A stretch of DNA of 52,460 nt from Streptococcus cristatus (GTDB lineage Bacteria; Bacillota; Bacilli; Lactobacillales; Streptococcaceae). Of the stretch, positions 8,383 through 17,660 are shown in pieces; position 1 is the first letter of the stretch; the number at the start of each line of letters is the position of its first letter. A program made the translations under genes and the position numbers. The notes under the pieces were generated by a model, which was given only the letters and a program-made list of their open reading frames with translations, was not told the DNA's origin and did not search any database. The stretch lies in the NCBI RefSeq assembly GCF_003943815.1, contig NZ_RJNA01000004.1, forward strand, positions 62,825 through 115,284, in the 5' to 3' direction.

Positions 8383-8412
8383 AACTTCTGATTCTCCATC
8401 AGGAGTTTTTTA
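8383..8412 (+). terminator. Terminator of the MFS gene
   Basis: AACTTCTGAT and ATCAGGAGTT pair around TCTCC, followed by TTTTT. Confidence 0.8.
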
Positions 8413-8552
8413 CTGCCAAATTTCTTGTAATTTCCGAAATTCGCTTGAAATCATCTTTCCTCATCTTACTTGCTTGATTTTTTTGCTTATAACATAACTT
8501 TTAAACGACTTTTTTATATTCGACAAAATAACTTACATTTCATTATAAAAAC

Positions 8553-8581
8553 TTGCATATGCTTATTAAATGAATTATAAT
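8553..8581 (+). promoter_or_regulatory. Promoter of the deoR-type operon
   Basis: TTGCAT (8553-8558) and TATAAT (8576-8581) are 17 bp apart, 32 bp before the start codon. Confidence 0.75.
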
Positions 8582-8613
8582 GAACTTATAAAGTAGCAGA
8601 AAGGATGAAAAAG

Positions 8614-9360
8614 ATGTATCAAGAGCAGCGGCTTTCAAAGATGCTGGAACTTTTAGAGGACAAAGGACAACTGGCAGCTAAGGACATGGTGGCTTATTTT
8701 CAGGTTTCTAAGGACACTATTCGCCGTGATTTCTCGATTTTGAGCGAGCGAAAACTGGTCCAGCGTACCCATGGCGGGATTATTCCTTTGGAAACTAGTC
8801 GGCAAATTCCTTCTTTCAACGATCGTGTAGGCCAACTAAACCAAGAAAAAAAGGCCATTGCTCACAAGGCTCTGGACTTTCTCAAACCCAATCAGGTCAA
8901 TTTCTTTGATGTATCAACGGTGGTTCTCAAGCTGGCTCAGCAAGTTCAGCAACCGATGACGATTTTTTCTCATTCTTTGGATAATGCCATCATGCTGAGT
9001 GGTCAAGAGCAGGTTGCTTTCCATCTTTTAGGTGGAAAGTTCTATCCGAGAAATCGTTTTTACTACGCCCTCAATGAAGCCGAGTTGCTCAGAGAAATTT
9101 CTTTTGATCTAGCCTTTATCGGAGCTGCAGGTCTGAAAAATGGCCAAATCAGCTTTGAAGATCAGGAAGATGCCTATCTGAAGAAGCTAGCTCTCAAGCA
9201 GGCCAAGACAAAGATTCTGCTGGCCGAGCAGGCTAAAGTTAAGAAAGAATCAACCTATATTTTAGGAAATATCAGCGATTTTGACTACTGGATCACCGAT
9301 CAAAAACCTAGCCCTGAGCTAGAAGCTCTTCTGGCTGGGAAAGTCACCATTATTTACTAG
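8614..9360 (+). CDS. DeoR-family transcriptional regulator
   Basis: 248 residues from the ATG at 8614. AGAAAGGA ends at 8605, so the earlier ATG at 8605 overlaps the Shine-Dalgarno. N-terminal DeoR HTH: RLSKMLELLEDKGQLAAKDM, VSKDTIRRDFSIL and RTHGG (residues 6-55). The C-terminal DeoRC sensor domain has the GLKNGQISFEDQEDAYLKKL type segment and binds a phosphorylated intermediate in this family. Thirty bases upstream of a HAD phosphatase, so one operon of sugar-phosphate type. The effector is unknown. Confidence 0.88.
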   Translation: MYQEQRLSKMLELLEDKGQLAAKDMVAYFQVSKDTIRRDFSILSERKLVQRTHGGIIPLETSRQIPSFNDRVGQLNQEKKAIAHKALDFLKPNQVNFFDVSTVVLKLAQQVQQPMTIFSHSLDNAIMLSGQEQVAFHLLGGKFYPRNRFYYALNEAELLREISFDLAFIGAAGLKNGQISFEDQEDAYLKKLALKQAKTKILLAEQAKVKKESTYILGNISDFDYWITDQKPSPELEALLAGKVTIIY

Positions 9361-9390
9361 TTTCATTTTATAGCTTATGGAGGAAGAACC

Positions 9391-10218
9391 ATGACCAAGC
9401 ACGATATTCGTTTGATTATCAGCGACATTGACGGCACAATTCTCGATGACCAGCACCAAGTAGATCCGCAACTGAGGGAGCAGATTCCCTTGCTGAAAAA
9501 AGAAAACATCCCTTTTGTTCTAGCCTCTGCCCGCTCTCCTCTGGGCATGGAGCCAATTGCGCGTGAGCTGGGACTGGGGGATAATCCTCTAGCCTGCTAC
9601 AATGGTGCACTAGTCATCAAGGGTGATCCGCAAAATTACGAGACCATTATCGAGCATCCATTGGATAAAAAAGAAATTCGCACTTTTCTGGAGTTGGTCA
9701 AAACTAAGTTTCCTAGTGTTTCCAGCAATCTCTACTCTGGCAAAGATTGGATTGCTGACCGTTTGGATAGGTGGGTACAAATTGAAGCTGAGATTACAGG
9801 TGAGCAGCCTTTTATTCAAAATGTTTTGCTGCCTGTTCTGGATGTGCTCATACCAGTCCATAAGTTGCTGTTGATTGATGAGGCAGCTGTTATCCAGCAA
9901 CTCCATGCTTACTTACAAACAATGGATTTTCCAAATACAGCCTTCTACCTGTCCAAGGACAACTATTTGGAAGTCACACATAAAGAAGTGTCAAAAGAGC
10001 AGGCTCTTCTGGAAGTGGCCAAACACTACCAGATTCCGCTGGAGCAGGTCATGACAATTGGAGATAACTTCAATGACCTTCCGATGCTGCGGCTGGCTGG
10101 TCTGGGAGTCGCTATGGGCAATGCCCCTGAAGCAGTTAAAGCCGAGGGAACAGTCGTCACTAAAAGCAACAACCAACATGGGGTCGCCAAAGCTATTGAG
10201 GAATATGTTTTACTATAA
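9391..10218 (+). CDS. Cof-type HAD-superfamily phosphatase
   Basis: 275 residues. Motif I DIDGTILDD (residues 12-20, nucleophile Asp plus acid/base Asp), motif II in FVLASARSP, a C2-type cap, and motif III/IV TIGDNFNDLPML. This is the Cof/YidA/SupH subfamily, which dephosphorylates sugar phosphates and other phospho-metabolites in the cytoplasm. Shine-Dalgarno TGGAGGAAG. Co-transcribed with the DeoR gene. The next sequence 12 bp downstream is the inverted repeat of an IS. Confidence 0.87.
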   Translation: MTKHDIRLIISDIDGTILDDQHQVDPQLREQIPLLKKENIPFVLASARSPLGMEPIARELGLGDNPLACYNGALVIKGDPQNYETIIEHPLDKKEIRTFLELVKTKFPSVSSNLYSGKDWIADRLDRWVQIEAEITGEQPFIQNVLLPVLDVLIPVHKLLLIDEAAVIQQLHAYLQTMDFPNTAFYLSKDNYLEVTHKEVSKEQALLEVAKHYQIPLEQVMTIGDNFNDLPMLRLAGLGVAMGNAPEAVKAEGTVVTKSNNQHGVAKAIEEYVLL

Positions 10219-10352
10219 TGCAAAAAAATGGCTCTATAATTTCTGTAGTGGGTAAACCACTGTAAGAGTTATGAAGCCTCTTTTGTTGTAGAAAAAAAAG
10301 TCCCATAAGACTTATAATGAAAAGCGACCAAACTATCATTAGAAAGACTCTT

Positions 10353-11628
10353 ATGGAACAGTTAAATTTTATCACAAACTTACTCGGAATAAAAGACCCT
10401 AACATCACTATCTTGAATGTTCTAGATGCTGGAACTCATAAAGAAATCATCGCTAAGCTAGATTATTCTGCTCCTGAATGCTCCCACTGTCAAGGACAAA
10501 TGGCTAAATATGACTTCCAGAAAGAATCCAAAATCCCCTATCTAGAGTGTGCGGGATACAAAACGCTAATTCGGTTAAAGAAACGAAGTTTTCGTTGTAA
10601 ATTCTGCAGGAAAATGGCTGTCGCAGAAACGTCATTAGTAAAAAAGAATCACCAAATCTCAACGATTATTAACCAGAAAATCATTCAAAAATTGATCGAG
10701 AAAGTCCCTATGACGGCTACCTCAGAGAGTCTATCTGTATCTACTTCGACAGTCATTCGTAAATTGAAAGAATTCAAGTTCAAGACTGACCTTAACTGCC
10801 TTCCAGAATACATGAGCTGGGATGTGGAAACAGTCAGGGAAGTGACTGTTTCAATCGGCAGATAGAGATGAGCTTCATTGCACAGGATTTCGATTCAAGA
10901 AAGATCCTAGCTATCTTAGACGGACGGACCCAAGCAACGATTCGCAATCACTTTCTCCGCTATCCCAGACAGGTCCGAAACCAAGTCAAAGTCATTACCA
11001 TGGACATGTTTAGCCCCTACTACGATATTGCCAGAAAACTATTTTCAAACGCTAAAATTGTCCTCGACCGCTTTCACATTGTACAGCATCTCAATCGGAC
11101 TATGGACCGCCTCCGCATCCAAATCATGAATCAGTTTGATAGGAAATCACACGAATATAAAGCACTCAAACGCTACTGGAAACTCATTCAACAGGATAGT
11201 CGGAAACTAAGTCACAAACGATTTTATCGTCCAACTTTTCGGTTGCACTTGACCAATAGAGAGATTCTAGAGAAGCTACTTTCTTACTCTCCAGAACTCC
11301 GAGAACACTATGAACTCTACCAACTCTTGCTTTTTCATTTTCAAGAGAAACAGGCTGATCATTTCTTTGATCTCATTGAAGATATCATTTCTTGTGTAAA
11401 TCCCATCTTTCTAACTGTTTTTAAGACCTTTTTGAAAGATAAGGACAAAATCCTGAACGCACTGGAACTTCCCTACTCAAATGTAAAACTAGAAGCTACG
11501 AATAACCTCATCAAAATCATCAAGCGCAATGCTTTGGCTTTCGGAACTTTGACAATTTTAAAACTAGAATTCTCATCGCTTTGAACATCAAAAAGGAGAG
11601 AACCAATTTGGTCCTCTCTAGGTTGTAA
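10353..11628 (+). pseudogene. ISL3-family transposase, interrupted and frameshifted
   Basis: The natural start is probably ATG 10353 (MEQLNFITNLLGIKDPNI, the family's usual N-terminus). The N-terminal zinc-finger CSHCQ/CKFC and the HTH are intact. At residue about 158 the conserved SWDE-type catalytic segment is broken: after SWD the sequence is replaced by a 10-bp inverted repeat stretch ending in TAG (10863-10865), and the normal protein resumes at MSFIAQDFD (10868). Near 11535 one T seems lost from GCTTTTGG, so the native C-terminus (FRNF through LNIKKERT) is read in another frame up to TAA 11628. The DDE catalytic core is therefore non-functional unless supplied in trans. Confidence 0.88.
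10827..10852. repeat. 10-bp inverted repeat replacing the transposase SWDE/KG segment
   Basis: GAAACAGTCA and TGACTGTTTC are perfect arms around GGGAAG. The conserved codons between SWD and MSFIAQ (about 21-24 bp in relatives, from memory) are replaced by about 40 bp containing this palindrome. Confidence 0.75.
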
Positions 11629-11662
11629 CTTTTCAACAACCCACTACAGTTGACAAAGAGCC

Positions 11663-11800
11663 AAAATAATCACTGTTAATAATATTCTTCAGTTAAAGAC
11701 ATATAGAACATTATCACTGTGCACTATTTCATGATTTTACCACTATTCAAGCCTTTCATAAAGACCAATTCAACTAATGTAATTTTATAAAATAGAACGA
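11663..11800. other. Gene-free AT-rich gap between the IS and esaA
   Basis: No ORF, convincing terminator or promoter seen. esaA lacks a clear hairpin terminator here. Confidence 0.5.
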
Positions 11801-14644
11801 TTAGTTTTTATACTTTGCTTTTGTCAACCAAAAAGTAATTAGAATAGAAAATACACTTGATCCAATAATAGCAAGAATAATCCAAAACTGATTATTTTCT
11901 GGTGAGATGGCAATCGTCTTAGATTCCTTTTTAACTTCAATTGGTTGAGACAAGAAATTCATAACATTTTGATTCGTTATGCCGCCATTTCGAGCATTCT
12001 TCATCAATTCTTTAAAGTTATTTGAATAAAGCCGATTCTCTTGAATAACTGTTGCTTCATTTACAATTAATTCATTTGTTGTAGATGCTGTTTTATCAAT
12101 ATTCTCTTTTACAGCCTGAACTTGACTTAAAAGATGTTCAAATTGTGGTTTAATTGTTCCAAGCGCTTCATGATTTTTAGAAGTCTCTTTAGCGCTATTT
12201 TGAGTAGTAGTCACTAGAGCCTCAATTGAAGTATAAATTTGATTTGAAGCTTTCTCACTATTTTCCAACGCTACTCCATTAGCAGTTTCCTTATTAACTA
12301 TGTTTGTGGACTGTTTCGTCTGAAGATCCTTCCAGCTTTGATATTCAGATTCAAGAGAGCCTTTGGCGTTAGTATACCAATCTGACAAAGCAGTTAATCT
12401 ATCCTTAAAATAGTTATTGGGAAGGTATAAGTTTTCATCTTTATCTTCAGATGCCCCTAGCTTAGGCATGTCTGTCAAACTTTTTTCTTGTTTAGAAATG
12501 GTTAAATCAATCTCTTCTAATAATTTCTTACCAGATTCTTTGAAACTCTCAACTTGCGTATCAAGTAATTGACTGGCAATATCGTTGCGACTAATATTCC
12601 CATACATTGAGTAAACTGAGGTTGAATCAGGAGAAGCGATATTGACTGTCATATTTCCTAAATTACTAGGTACTCCATAGATTGCCTGCACCATAGAAGA
12701 AGCTCGTTCAATTCTCCCTAAATATTGTAAAATCGTCTTCAAATCTTTTTTGACAAGCTCATATTCTTCCTCCTTGTTACTTACATATATAGTTTTAGTA
12801 ATCGGAATTTTAGTATCACCAATGTGTAAAGTAAAGGAGATGGTATTCTCACCATATTTAGGCGTAAAACTATAAGATATCCTTAACTGATGAGGAGCTG
12901 CATCACTAATTTCTTGTGCTCCCCCATCTAAAGTCAGAGATAAGTCAGAAGTATTAGTAGCAATATCTGTAATAAAGACTTGTGCCTTTGGAGTTTCATA
13001 CTGTACTGTGCCACTTGTTGAAGAAGCTACGGTTTGTCCACTAACAGAGTTTGTTGTAACTGCAGTGCCACTGCTTGCCCCTGAAGCTGTCTGAGATGAG
13101 CCGCTAGGAGCTACAGAGGAACTACTTCCAGGTGTTACTGCGGGAGAAGAGGTTTTAATTGTTGGTTGAGGAAGTTGCACCGTGATTGGAATATCACCAT
13201 TTTTTTGTATCAACTGATCATTTGTTACCTTTACAAATTCGAATGCAGGTGCTTGATTTGTTGTTGCACCATTAATTCGAGCATAATCTGCTAGTAGGCT
13301 CATCTGAGCTTTATATGTATTTATTTCGGCATCTGATAATGCATTTATAGTCTTAAGCTTATCAAATAAAGGTTCGTAGCTAGCAGGATCAATATTCGTT
13401 CCAGCTAACTCATTATCAATCATATTGGTAAACTCTTTTGGTAAATTATTCTTTCTCAAACTATTATCAATCTGATTAGCTAAGACTTTTTTAGCCTGTG
13501 CTATTAAAAATTTATCATCATTTAGTTTATCCTTAGGAAGTTCCTGACCAAAATAGTTATTAGATATGGTTTTCCGCTCTTCTTTAAGCTCTGTGACTCT
13601 CTCTTCTAATTCTTTTTTTCTAGCTTCAATATTATTTTTGTAATCACCCACTGTACGATTGTAGTCTTTTACAAGATTAGCAAGCTTATCAAGTTCTGAT
13701 TCCGATTTCGATTCTTCATTCAATTTCAAGTCCGTTGAATTGTCAAGTGACACAGATAGAGGGCCTAGTTTATTCAGATCTTCTAAAATTTTCTGATTAA
13801 ATATACTAGCTTGTATATCACTTTCCTTCTGTTGTGCCTTTAATATTTCAAGCATTTCCGAAATGTTCTTTGCATCTACCTCCTTTTTGGCATCAAAGTG
13901 ACTTTTCACTTCTGTCACTTGCTTATTTAAGTCTGTTCCAGTGGTATCTAGCAGCGATACAACCGAATCAGAAAACTGCTTTTGGGCTTCTTCAAATGAA
14001 TTATTGTTCTTTTGCAAAGATGTAGTAAAATCTGCAACTCCTACAATAGATTGCATAGCATCGCTTGAATAAGGATAAATAGTCTGAGAAATTTTTGTAT
14101 ATGCACCTGATTGCTCGTTAACAACGTTCTCAACATTTCTTTTGGCATCATCTAGATTATTGATAACGCTAGAGAAATACATTTTAATGACATTCTGATT
14201 AATCAGATTGAGATATTCTCCAACTTTAAGCTCAACATTTTTTGCCTTGGCTGAATCTAAATTAGATTTTGTTTTGTACGTAATCTTAGCTTTGCTTGGG
14301 TTAAAACTTTCTAATTGAACAATTTTTTCAGAAAACTGCTGCTCAATATAAACAATAACATCTATCGACCCATCTTCAAATCGATTTTCAGCAATATTTC
14401 TTGACATAACAGTCCATTGATTGGTCGAATCTTTGGACAAGAGGGTCGTAAAATCGCTTCCGAAGTTATAGCTCTCTCCTTGTAGCTTTCCTCCCATATC
14501 TTCGTTAACCAAAGCAATGTTTAGTTTGCGATCATTCACTTTATTAGTTACTGAAACTTCTTGATTTTTAAAATGAATAAAGGTGATTGATGAAACTGTC
14601 AACAAGCTAATAAATAAGCTGACAGCAATTATGACTTTTTTCAT
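11801..14644 (-). CDS. esaA: Type VII secretion membrane protein EsaA
   Basis: 947 residues from ATG 14644, which follows AAAGGAGAATAAT; a longer frame to 14701 has no ribosome site. EsaA (YueB in Bacillus, phage SPP1 receptor) is a core membrane subunit of the type VIIb translocon with a long extracellular domain. Visible: an N-terminal membrane helix (residues 4-24), a Pip/YhgE-like ALVNEDMGG segment just after it, long coiled coils, a low-complexity Ser/Thr/Gly linker near residues 515-560, a beta-rich middle part, more coiled coil, and a C-terminal membrane helix followed by LTKAKYKN. Unusually it is the last gene of the locus, separated from esxA and essA by more than 12 kb and by a terminator, so it needs its own promoter. 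Confidence 0.9.
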   Translation of the reverse strand: MKKVIIAVSLFISLLTVSSITFIHFKNQEVSVTNKVNDRKLNIALVNEDMGGKLQGESYNFGSDFTTLLSKDSTNQWTVMSRNIAENRFEDGSIDVIVYIEQQFSEKIVQLESFNPSKAKITYKTKSNLDSAKAKNVELKVGEYLNLINQNVIKMYFSSVINNLDDAKRNVENVVNEQSGAYTKISQTIYPYSSDAMQSIVGVADFTTSLQKNNNSFEEAQKQFSDSVVSLLDTTGTDLNKQVTEVKSHFDAKKEVDAKNISEMLEILKAQQKESDIQASIFNQKILEDLNKLGPLSVSLDNSTDLKLNEESKSESELDKLANLVKDYNRTVGDYKNNIEARKKELEERVTELKEERKTISNNYFGQELPKDKLNDDKFLIAQAKKVLANQIDNSLRKNNLPKEFTNMIDNELAGTNIDPASYEPLFDKLKTINALSDAEINTYKAQMSLLADYARINGATTNQAPAFEFVKVTNDQLIQKNGDIPITVQLPQPTIKTSSPAVTPGSSSSVAPSGSSQTASGASSGTAVTTNSVSGQTVASSTSGTVQYETPKAQVFITDIATNTSDLSLTLDGGAQEISDAAPHQLRISYSFTPKYGENTISFTLHIGDTKIPITKTIYVSNKEEEYELVKKDLKTILQYLGRIERASSMVQAIYGVPSNLGNMTVNIASPDSTSVYSMYGNISRNDIASQLLDTQVESFKESGKKLLEEIDLTISKQEKSLTDMPKLGASEDKDENLYLPNNYFKDRLTALSDWYTNAKGSLESEYQSWKDLQTKQSTNIVNKETANGVALENSEKASNQIYTSIEALVTTTQNSAKETSKNHEALGTIKPQFEHLLSQVQAVKENIDKTASTTNELIVNEATVIQENRLYSNNFKELMKNARNGGITNQNVMNFLSQPIEVKKESKTIAISPENNQFWIILAIIGSSVFSILITFWLTKAKYKN

Positions 14645-14761
14645 ATTATTCTCCTTTAAATTATACTCTTCTAGTATAGCAATATTAGCATGTTTTTTCA
14701 AATACTTATTATCAATTACTTACAAATAATTAACGATCTAAGCGCATTTTATCAGTCTATA

Positions 14762-14791
14762 AGAAATCCCAAGAGAAAACTCTCGGGATTC
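14762..14791 (-). terminator. Terminator after the DUF4176 gene
   Basis: On the minus strand AATCCCGAGAG pairs with CTCTTGGGATT, followed by TCTTAT. It separates the second toxin module from esaA. Confidence 0.75.
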
Positions 14792-14796
14792 CTACT

Positions 14797-15108
14797 CTAT
14801 TTTTTAAACTCTTCTACTGTAAATCTGTCATAAGAAATCTTACCAACTTCTTCGTCATAGCGAGACAGAAACTCCTGAAACCGACGGTCAATATAGCCAA
14901 TAAACAGCACTTCATCTATATCTTCTTTATTGAAAAAGATAATATTTTGATTCACTAAGCCAAGTGGCAGAGTGACAGCTCCAAAGTCAAAATAACCTTG
15001 CGTCCCATTTTTTTCTGTAACTGGGCACTGATTGACAATCATAAACGGCTCTGCGCCTTCCTTTACTCGGACAACACTCCCAATCGGTAAAGCAGTACGT
15101 TTTGACAT
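14797..15108 (-). CDS. DUF4176 protein of the type VII locus
   Basis: 103 residues. LPIGSVVRVKEGAEPFMIV near the start, a YFDFGAVTLPLG segment and VLFIGYIDRRFQEF give the DUF4176 pattern, a small beta-rich family found next to LXG toxin genes in streptococci. The start overlaps the upstream stop codon at 15108. It lies downstream of a toxin/immunity pair, where this family is usually seen. The biochemical role is unknown; it could be an immunity or adaptor protein. Confidence 0.78.
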   Translation of the reverse strand: MSKRTALPIGSVVRVKEGAEPFMIVNQCPVTEKNGTQGYFDFGAVTLPLGLVNQNIIFFNKEDIDEVLFIGYIDRRFQEFLSRYDEEVGKISYDRFTVEEFKK

Positions 15109-15914
15109 TATTCTACTCCTTCTAAATACTTCTTCGCTTCCTGAACATAGAAAAGCTCAAGATTTTCACCAGAGATGCTTTCAAATAGACTACGTGCACG
15201 AGGTTCATCGCCTTTTAACTGAGCGTTAAGCGCACCGTAGTAAGCAAACATAATTCGAGACAGTTTGTTTTGAGGTGCTGTTGTATCAAAATAATCATTC
15301 ACTTCCTGATTGAACACAATATCCTTGATTGCCTCTGCTTGAGAAACCAAGGTTCCTTTAGTATTCTTCCAATCAGATGCTTTCAATAATTTTTCTTCAA
15401 AGTGGACTATTGCCCTTTGGTCCTGTAAATGAATAGAGATGAGAAGTTGATAATATGATTGACTCAATACGTAGCTAGGTCTATATTTTAAAGCTATGTT
15501 TGTAAGATCAATATTTGATAAATATGATTGTGCTAATAAAAAATTCCCCTTTAAAACAGATATCTCACCGTTTACAAACTCAAAACTAGTTATATATAGC
15601 TTCTTGTCCGTCCTACGAGAATGTTCTGCTGCATATTCATAGAATAACTGATATTTCTTTAGGTCAATATCTACTTCTTTCCAATATTTTATTACATTAC
15701 CTATTAACCTTTTCAAAAAATAGGCATTGAATAAAAATAGCACAGATAAAAATAAGAGGATACGAACTGCAACTATACTTTGTTTTATTAATAACAAGAA
15801 GCCTATACTAGCCAAAAATACTGATAATACTGCTGAAAATATTGATATTCTATCAAGAAGCAAAAAGTTTATTTTGATATCATTATTTGCCAACTTCTCG
15901 GTTAGTTTTTTCAT
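15108..15914 (-). CDS. Two-helix membrane protein with TPR-like tail, probable immunity protein
   Basis: 268 residues from ATG 15914 after GGAGAAAGAAA; the longer frame to 15959 lies inside the preceding gene. Two adjacent membrane segments (about residues 26-45 and 50-67), then a cytoplasmic helical region with repeated YELL/LLQ and [17 protein letters not shown] patterns like tetratricopeptide helices. It overlaps the upstream toxin-fragment gene by 32 bp, the coupling expected for a toxin/immunity pair. Function inferred only from position and membrane topology. Confidence 0.6.
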   Translation of the reverse strand: MKKLTEKLANNDIKINFLLLDRISIFSAVLSVFLASIGFLLLIKQSIVAVRILLFLSVLFLFNAYFLKRLIGNVIKYWKEVDIDLKKYQLFYEYAAEHSRRTDKKLYITSFEFVNGEISVLKGNFLLAQSYLSNIDLTNIALKYRPSYVLSQSYYQLLISIHLQDQRAIVHFEEKLLKASDWKNTKGTLVSQAEAIKDIVFNQEVNDYFDTTAPQNKLSRIMFAYYGALNAQLKGDEPRARSLFESISGENLELFYVQEAKKYLEGVE

Positions 15915-16680
15915 TTTCTTTCTCCATATTCTGAGTATCGTCATTAGATAATGTGGCAAGACTTGCTATTACAGCTGCAGCCGCTCCCAGAGCTACCTCA
16001 GCTGGCGCAAAAAGAACGCCTAACGTTACCACTGTAGCAAAAGCCACACCATAAAACACTACTTCTACATTCTCTGCCACCCACTCAAGCGCATTTCCCA
16101 TATGATCCACATTCCTCTGTCCAATTTCATCAGTGACTGTCAATGTAGCGAAGTCCTGCTTCACTGTGGCTGTCTCCTTTACATAAGAAACTCGATAGCC
16201 ATCTTCAGCCTTGTTTCCAACCTCAAAAGAGTGGTTCTTATAACCAAAAGTCATTGATAAACTAGGGTTAAGGTCATTAAAGTCTGAGCCTAACTTGCCT
16301 GAGGTATTAAAGCCACTGCTTAAATAAAAATCTCCAAATGCGACTTTGTTACTGTACTCATAATCATACTTGCCTTGAAAAATATCAGTCGTCAAGCCGC
16401 CAAAAGCCATATCACCAGTAACACTAGTCTTCCCATTCTTGTATTTTCCCTTAAAAGTGATAACAGAATCCTTTTTAGTTTGCGCCGTAAAACTAATTTT
16501 ACTCTTAAAATATTGAACCCCTGTGTCATAAACAGTAATTTCTTTCTCAAAAGTAACCTGATGACCTTCAAGAAAGCGAATCAACTCTTTCGGCTTCTTA
16601 CCGCCATTAGAATATGAAACCAAAGAGATTGAACGACCAAGTGTGTACCTCTAGTAATCACTTGATCCATCTTTCATCAT
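15883..16680 (-). pseudogene. Orphan toxin-type C-terminal module, N-terminus lost
   Basis: The readable part (16623-15883, TTG start, up to 246 residues) has no LXG domain. It is beta-rich for about 170 residues (for example ITFKGKYKNGKTSVTG, FGGLTTDIFQGKYDYEY), followed by a hydrophobic Ala/Gly-rich helix pair (VVFYGVAFATVVTLGVLFAP and [13 protein letters not shown]) and a charged tail. In the same frame ATG-ATG at 16680 opens nine codons and then meets TAG (16653-16651), and no Shine-Dalgarno precedes TTG 16623. A TATAAT box overlaps the ATG (16679-16684). I read it as a displaced toxin tip or decayed gene whose immunity gene is still intact. Alternatively the TTG is used and it is a real small protein. 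Confidence 0.5.
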
Positions 16681-16726
16681 TATAGCCAAAAAGAAGCATT
16701 TTTTCTAGCTTTCTTTTGTGTCAACC

Positions 16727-16758
16727 AAAAAATCCTGAGAGGAGTCTCAGGATTTTTC
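16727..16758 (-). terminator. Terminator after the LXG operon
   Basis: AAAATCCTGAGA and TCTCAGGATTTT pair around a 4-base loop, followed by T residues on the minus strand. Confidence 0.85.
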
Positions 16759-16759
16759 A

Positions 16760-17230
16760 TCAGCTAGCTCGAACACCTACTAGTATATCAGTATACAAGA
16801 CCCCATTGATCTTGCTCGAAATATAAAAAATTGGTGTACATTCTTCTAGCTCATTGTCAATTAATAAATTAGTTAAACCATAGAGCGCCTTATCAAAATC
16901 AACAGCTTCCTCACCAGTCACTCGTGCTCCCACCATTCGTGGAACTAGAAAATAACTGTTATAGGCAGTCCCCTCTAGTAATTCATCGTCTCCTAGATAA
17001 TCCTCATAAACTGGAAGATAAACTGTAATGTTGTAAGTACCATCTTCTAATTCTCCTACATGGGGACAAGAATAAAAGGGATTACTCTTAGGAGTGTAAC
17101 CCGCAGCTACGGCTGTATTAAGCATATCTTGAAAGGCAACTGAAATTTCATCACCAACAATATTGTAATCTACACTTAAGACATTACTTAACATTAAAAA
17201 TTGATTGGTACCGTATGTAATATCTGCCAT
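16760..17230 (-). CDS. DUF5085-like protein of the type VII locus
   Basis: 156 residues, no signal or membrane segment. NPFYSCPHVGELEDGTYNITVYLPVYED and a C-terminal ISSKINGVLYTDILVGV resemble the DUF5085 family of T7SS-associated proteins. The VYxPVxE pattern is shared with the preceding gene, so the two are paralogues. It starts 1 bp after the upstream stop and ends just before a terminator. Role unknown; it could be a structural or immunity partner. Confidence 0.6.
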   Translation of the reverse strand: MADITYGTNQFLMLSNVLSVDYNIVGDEISVAFQDMLNTAVAAGYTPKSNPFYSCPHVGELEDGTYNITVYLPVYEDYLGDDELLEGTAYNSYFLVPRMVGARVTGEEAVDFDKALYGLTNLLIDNELEECTPIFYISSKINGVLYTDILVGVRAS

Positions 17231-17231
17231 C

Positions 17232-17660
17232 TTACTTCTCCACTGGGATAATCAAATCCACAAACAAATCATCGTAAACAGGGATCAAAACGAGATACAA
17301 CTTATCTTGCAACTCCCAGCCCTTCTCACGGATATAGTTTTTCATCTCATAAAGTCTCTCATCTAAGCCTTCTGCGAATAGTACGCGCTGACTAATACCA
17401 TCTATGCTCAAGCTCGGAAGATAAGTTAATTGGCTAGTGGAGGCTGTCTCTGAAATAACCGGAATATACACCGTCACATCTTGTCGTTCCTCATCAAACT
17501 GAGTTGGAATCATCTCAAAGATCGTTGGTCCATCCTTATAAATCCCTTCAGTATATGGAAGAAGCTCTGTATGTGCAAATAGTTCTAGTAGCTCATCTGG
17601 ATGGATCTGAACTTGATCCTTCATCAAGTGTGTCATTTGAATCTGGGTTTCTTTAATCAT
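17232..17660 (-). CDS. DUF5085-like protein of the type VII locus
   Basis: 142 residues from ATG 17660, which follows AGAAAGGAAAAG; the earlier frame start at 17693 lies within the membrane protein gene. It overlaps that gene's end by 8 bp. Pattern IFEMIPTQFDEERQDVTVYIPVISET then a C-terminal YLVLIPVYDDLFVDLIIPV, paralogous to the next gene. Cytoplasmic, no catalytic motif recognised. Confidence 0.6.
   Translation of the reverse strand: MIKETQIQMTHLMKDQVQIHPDELLELFAHTELLPYTEGIYKDGPTIFEMIPTQFDEERQDVTVYIPVISETASTSQLTYLPSLSIDGISQRVLFAEGLDERLYEMKNYIREKGWELQDKLYLVLIPVYDDLFVDLIIPVEK

Larger units (their letters stand above)
10230..11662 (+). mobile_element. ISL3-family insertion sequence (IS1167-like), inactivated
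   Basis: The left end (10230-10253) and the reverse complement of the right end share GGCTCT at the tip and CTGTAGTGGGT internally, giving imperfect 24-bp terminal inverted repeats. Flanks are AAAAAAAT (10222-10229) and AAAATAAT (11663-11670). They match 7 of 8 bases, consistent with an old 8-bp target duplication as expected for ISL3. The single transposase gene is broken twice. The IS sits exactly between the HAD gene and the distal end of the type VII locus. Confidence 0.88.
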
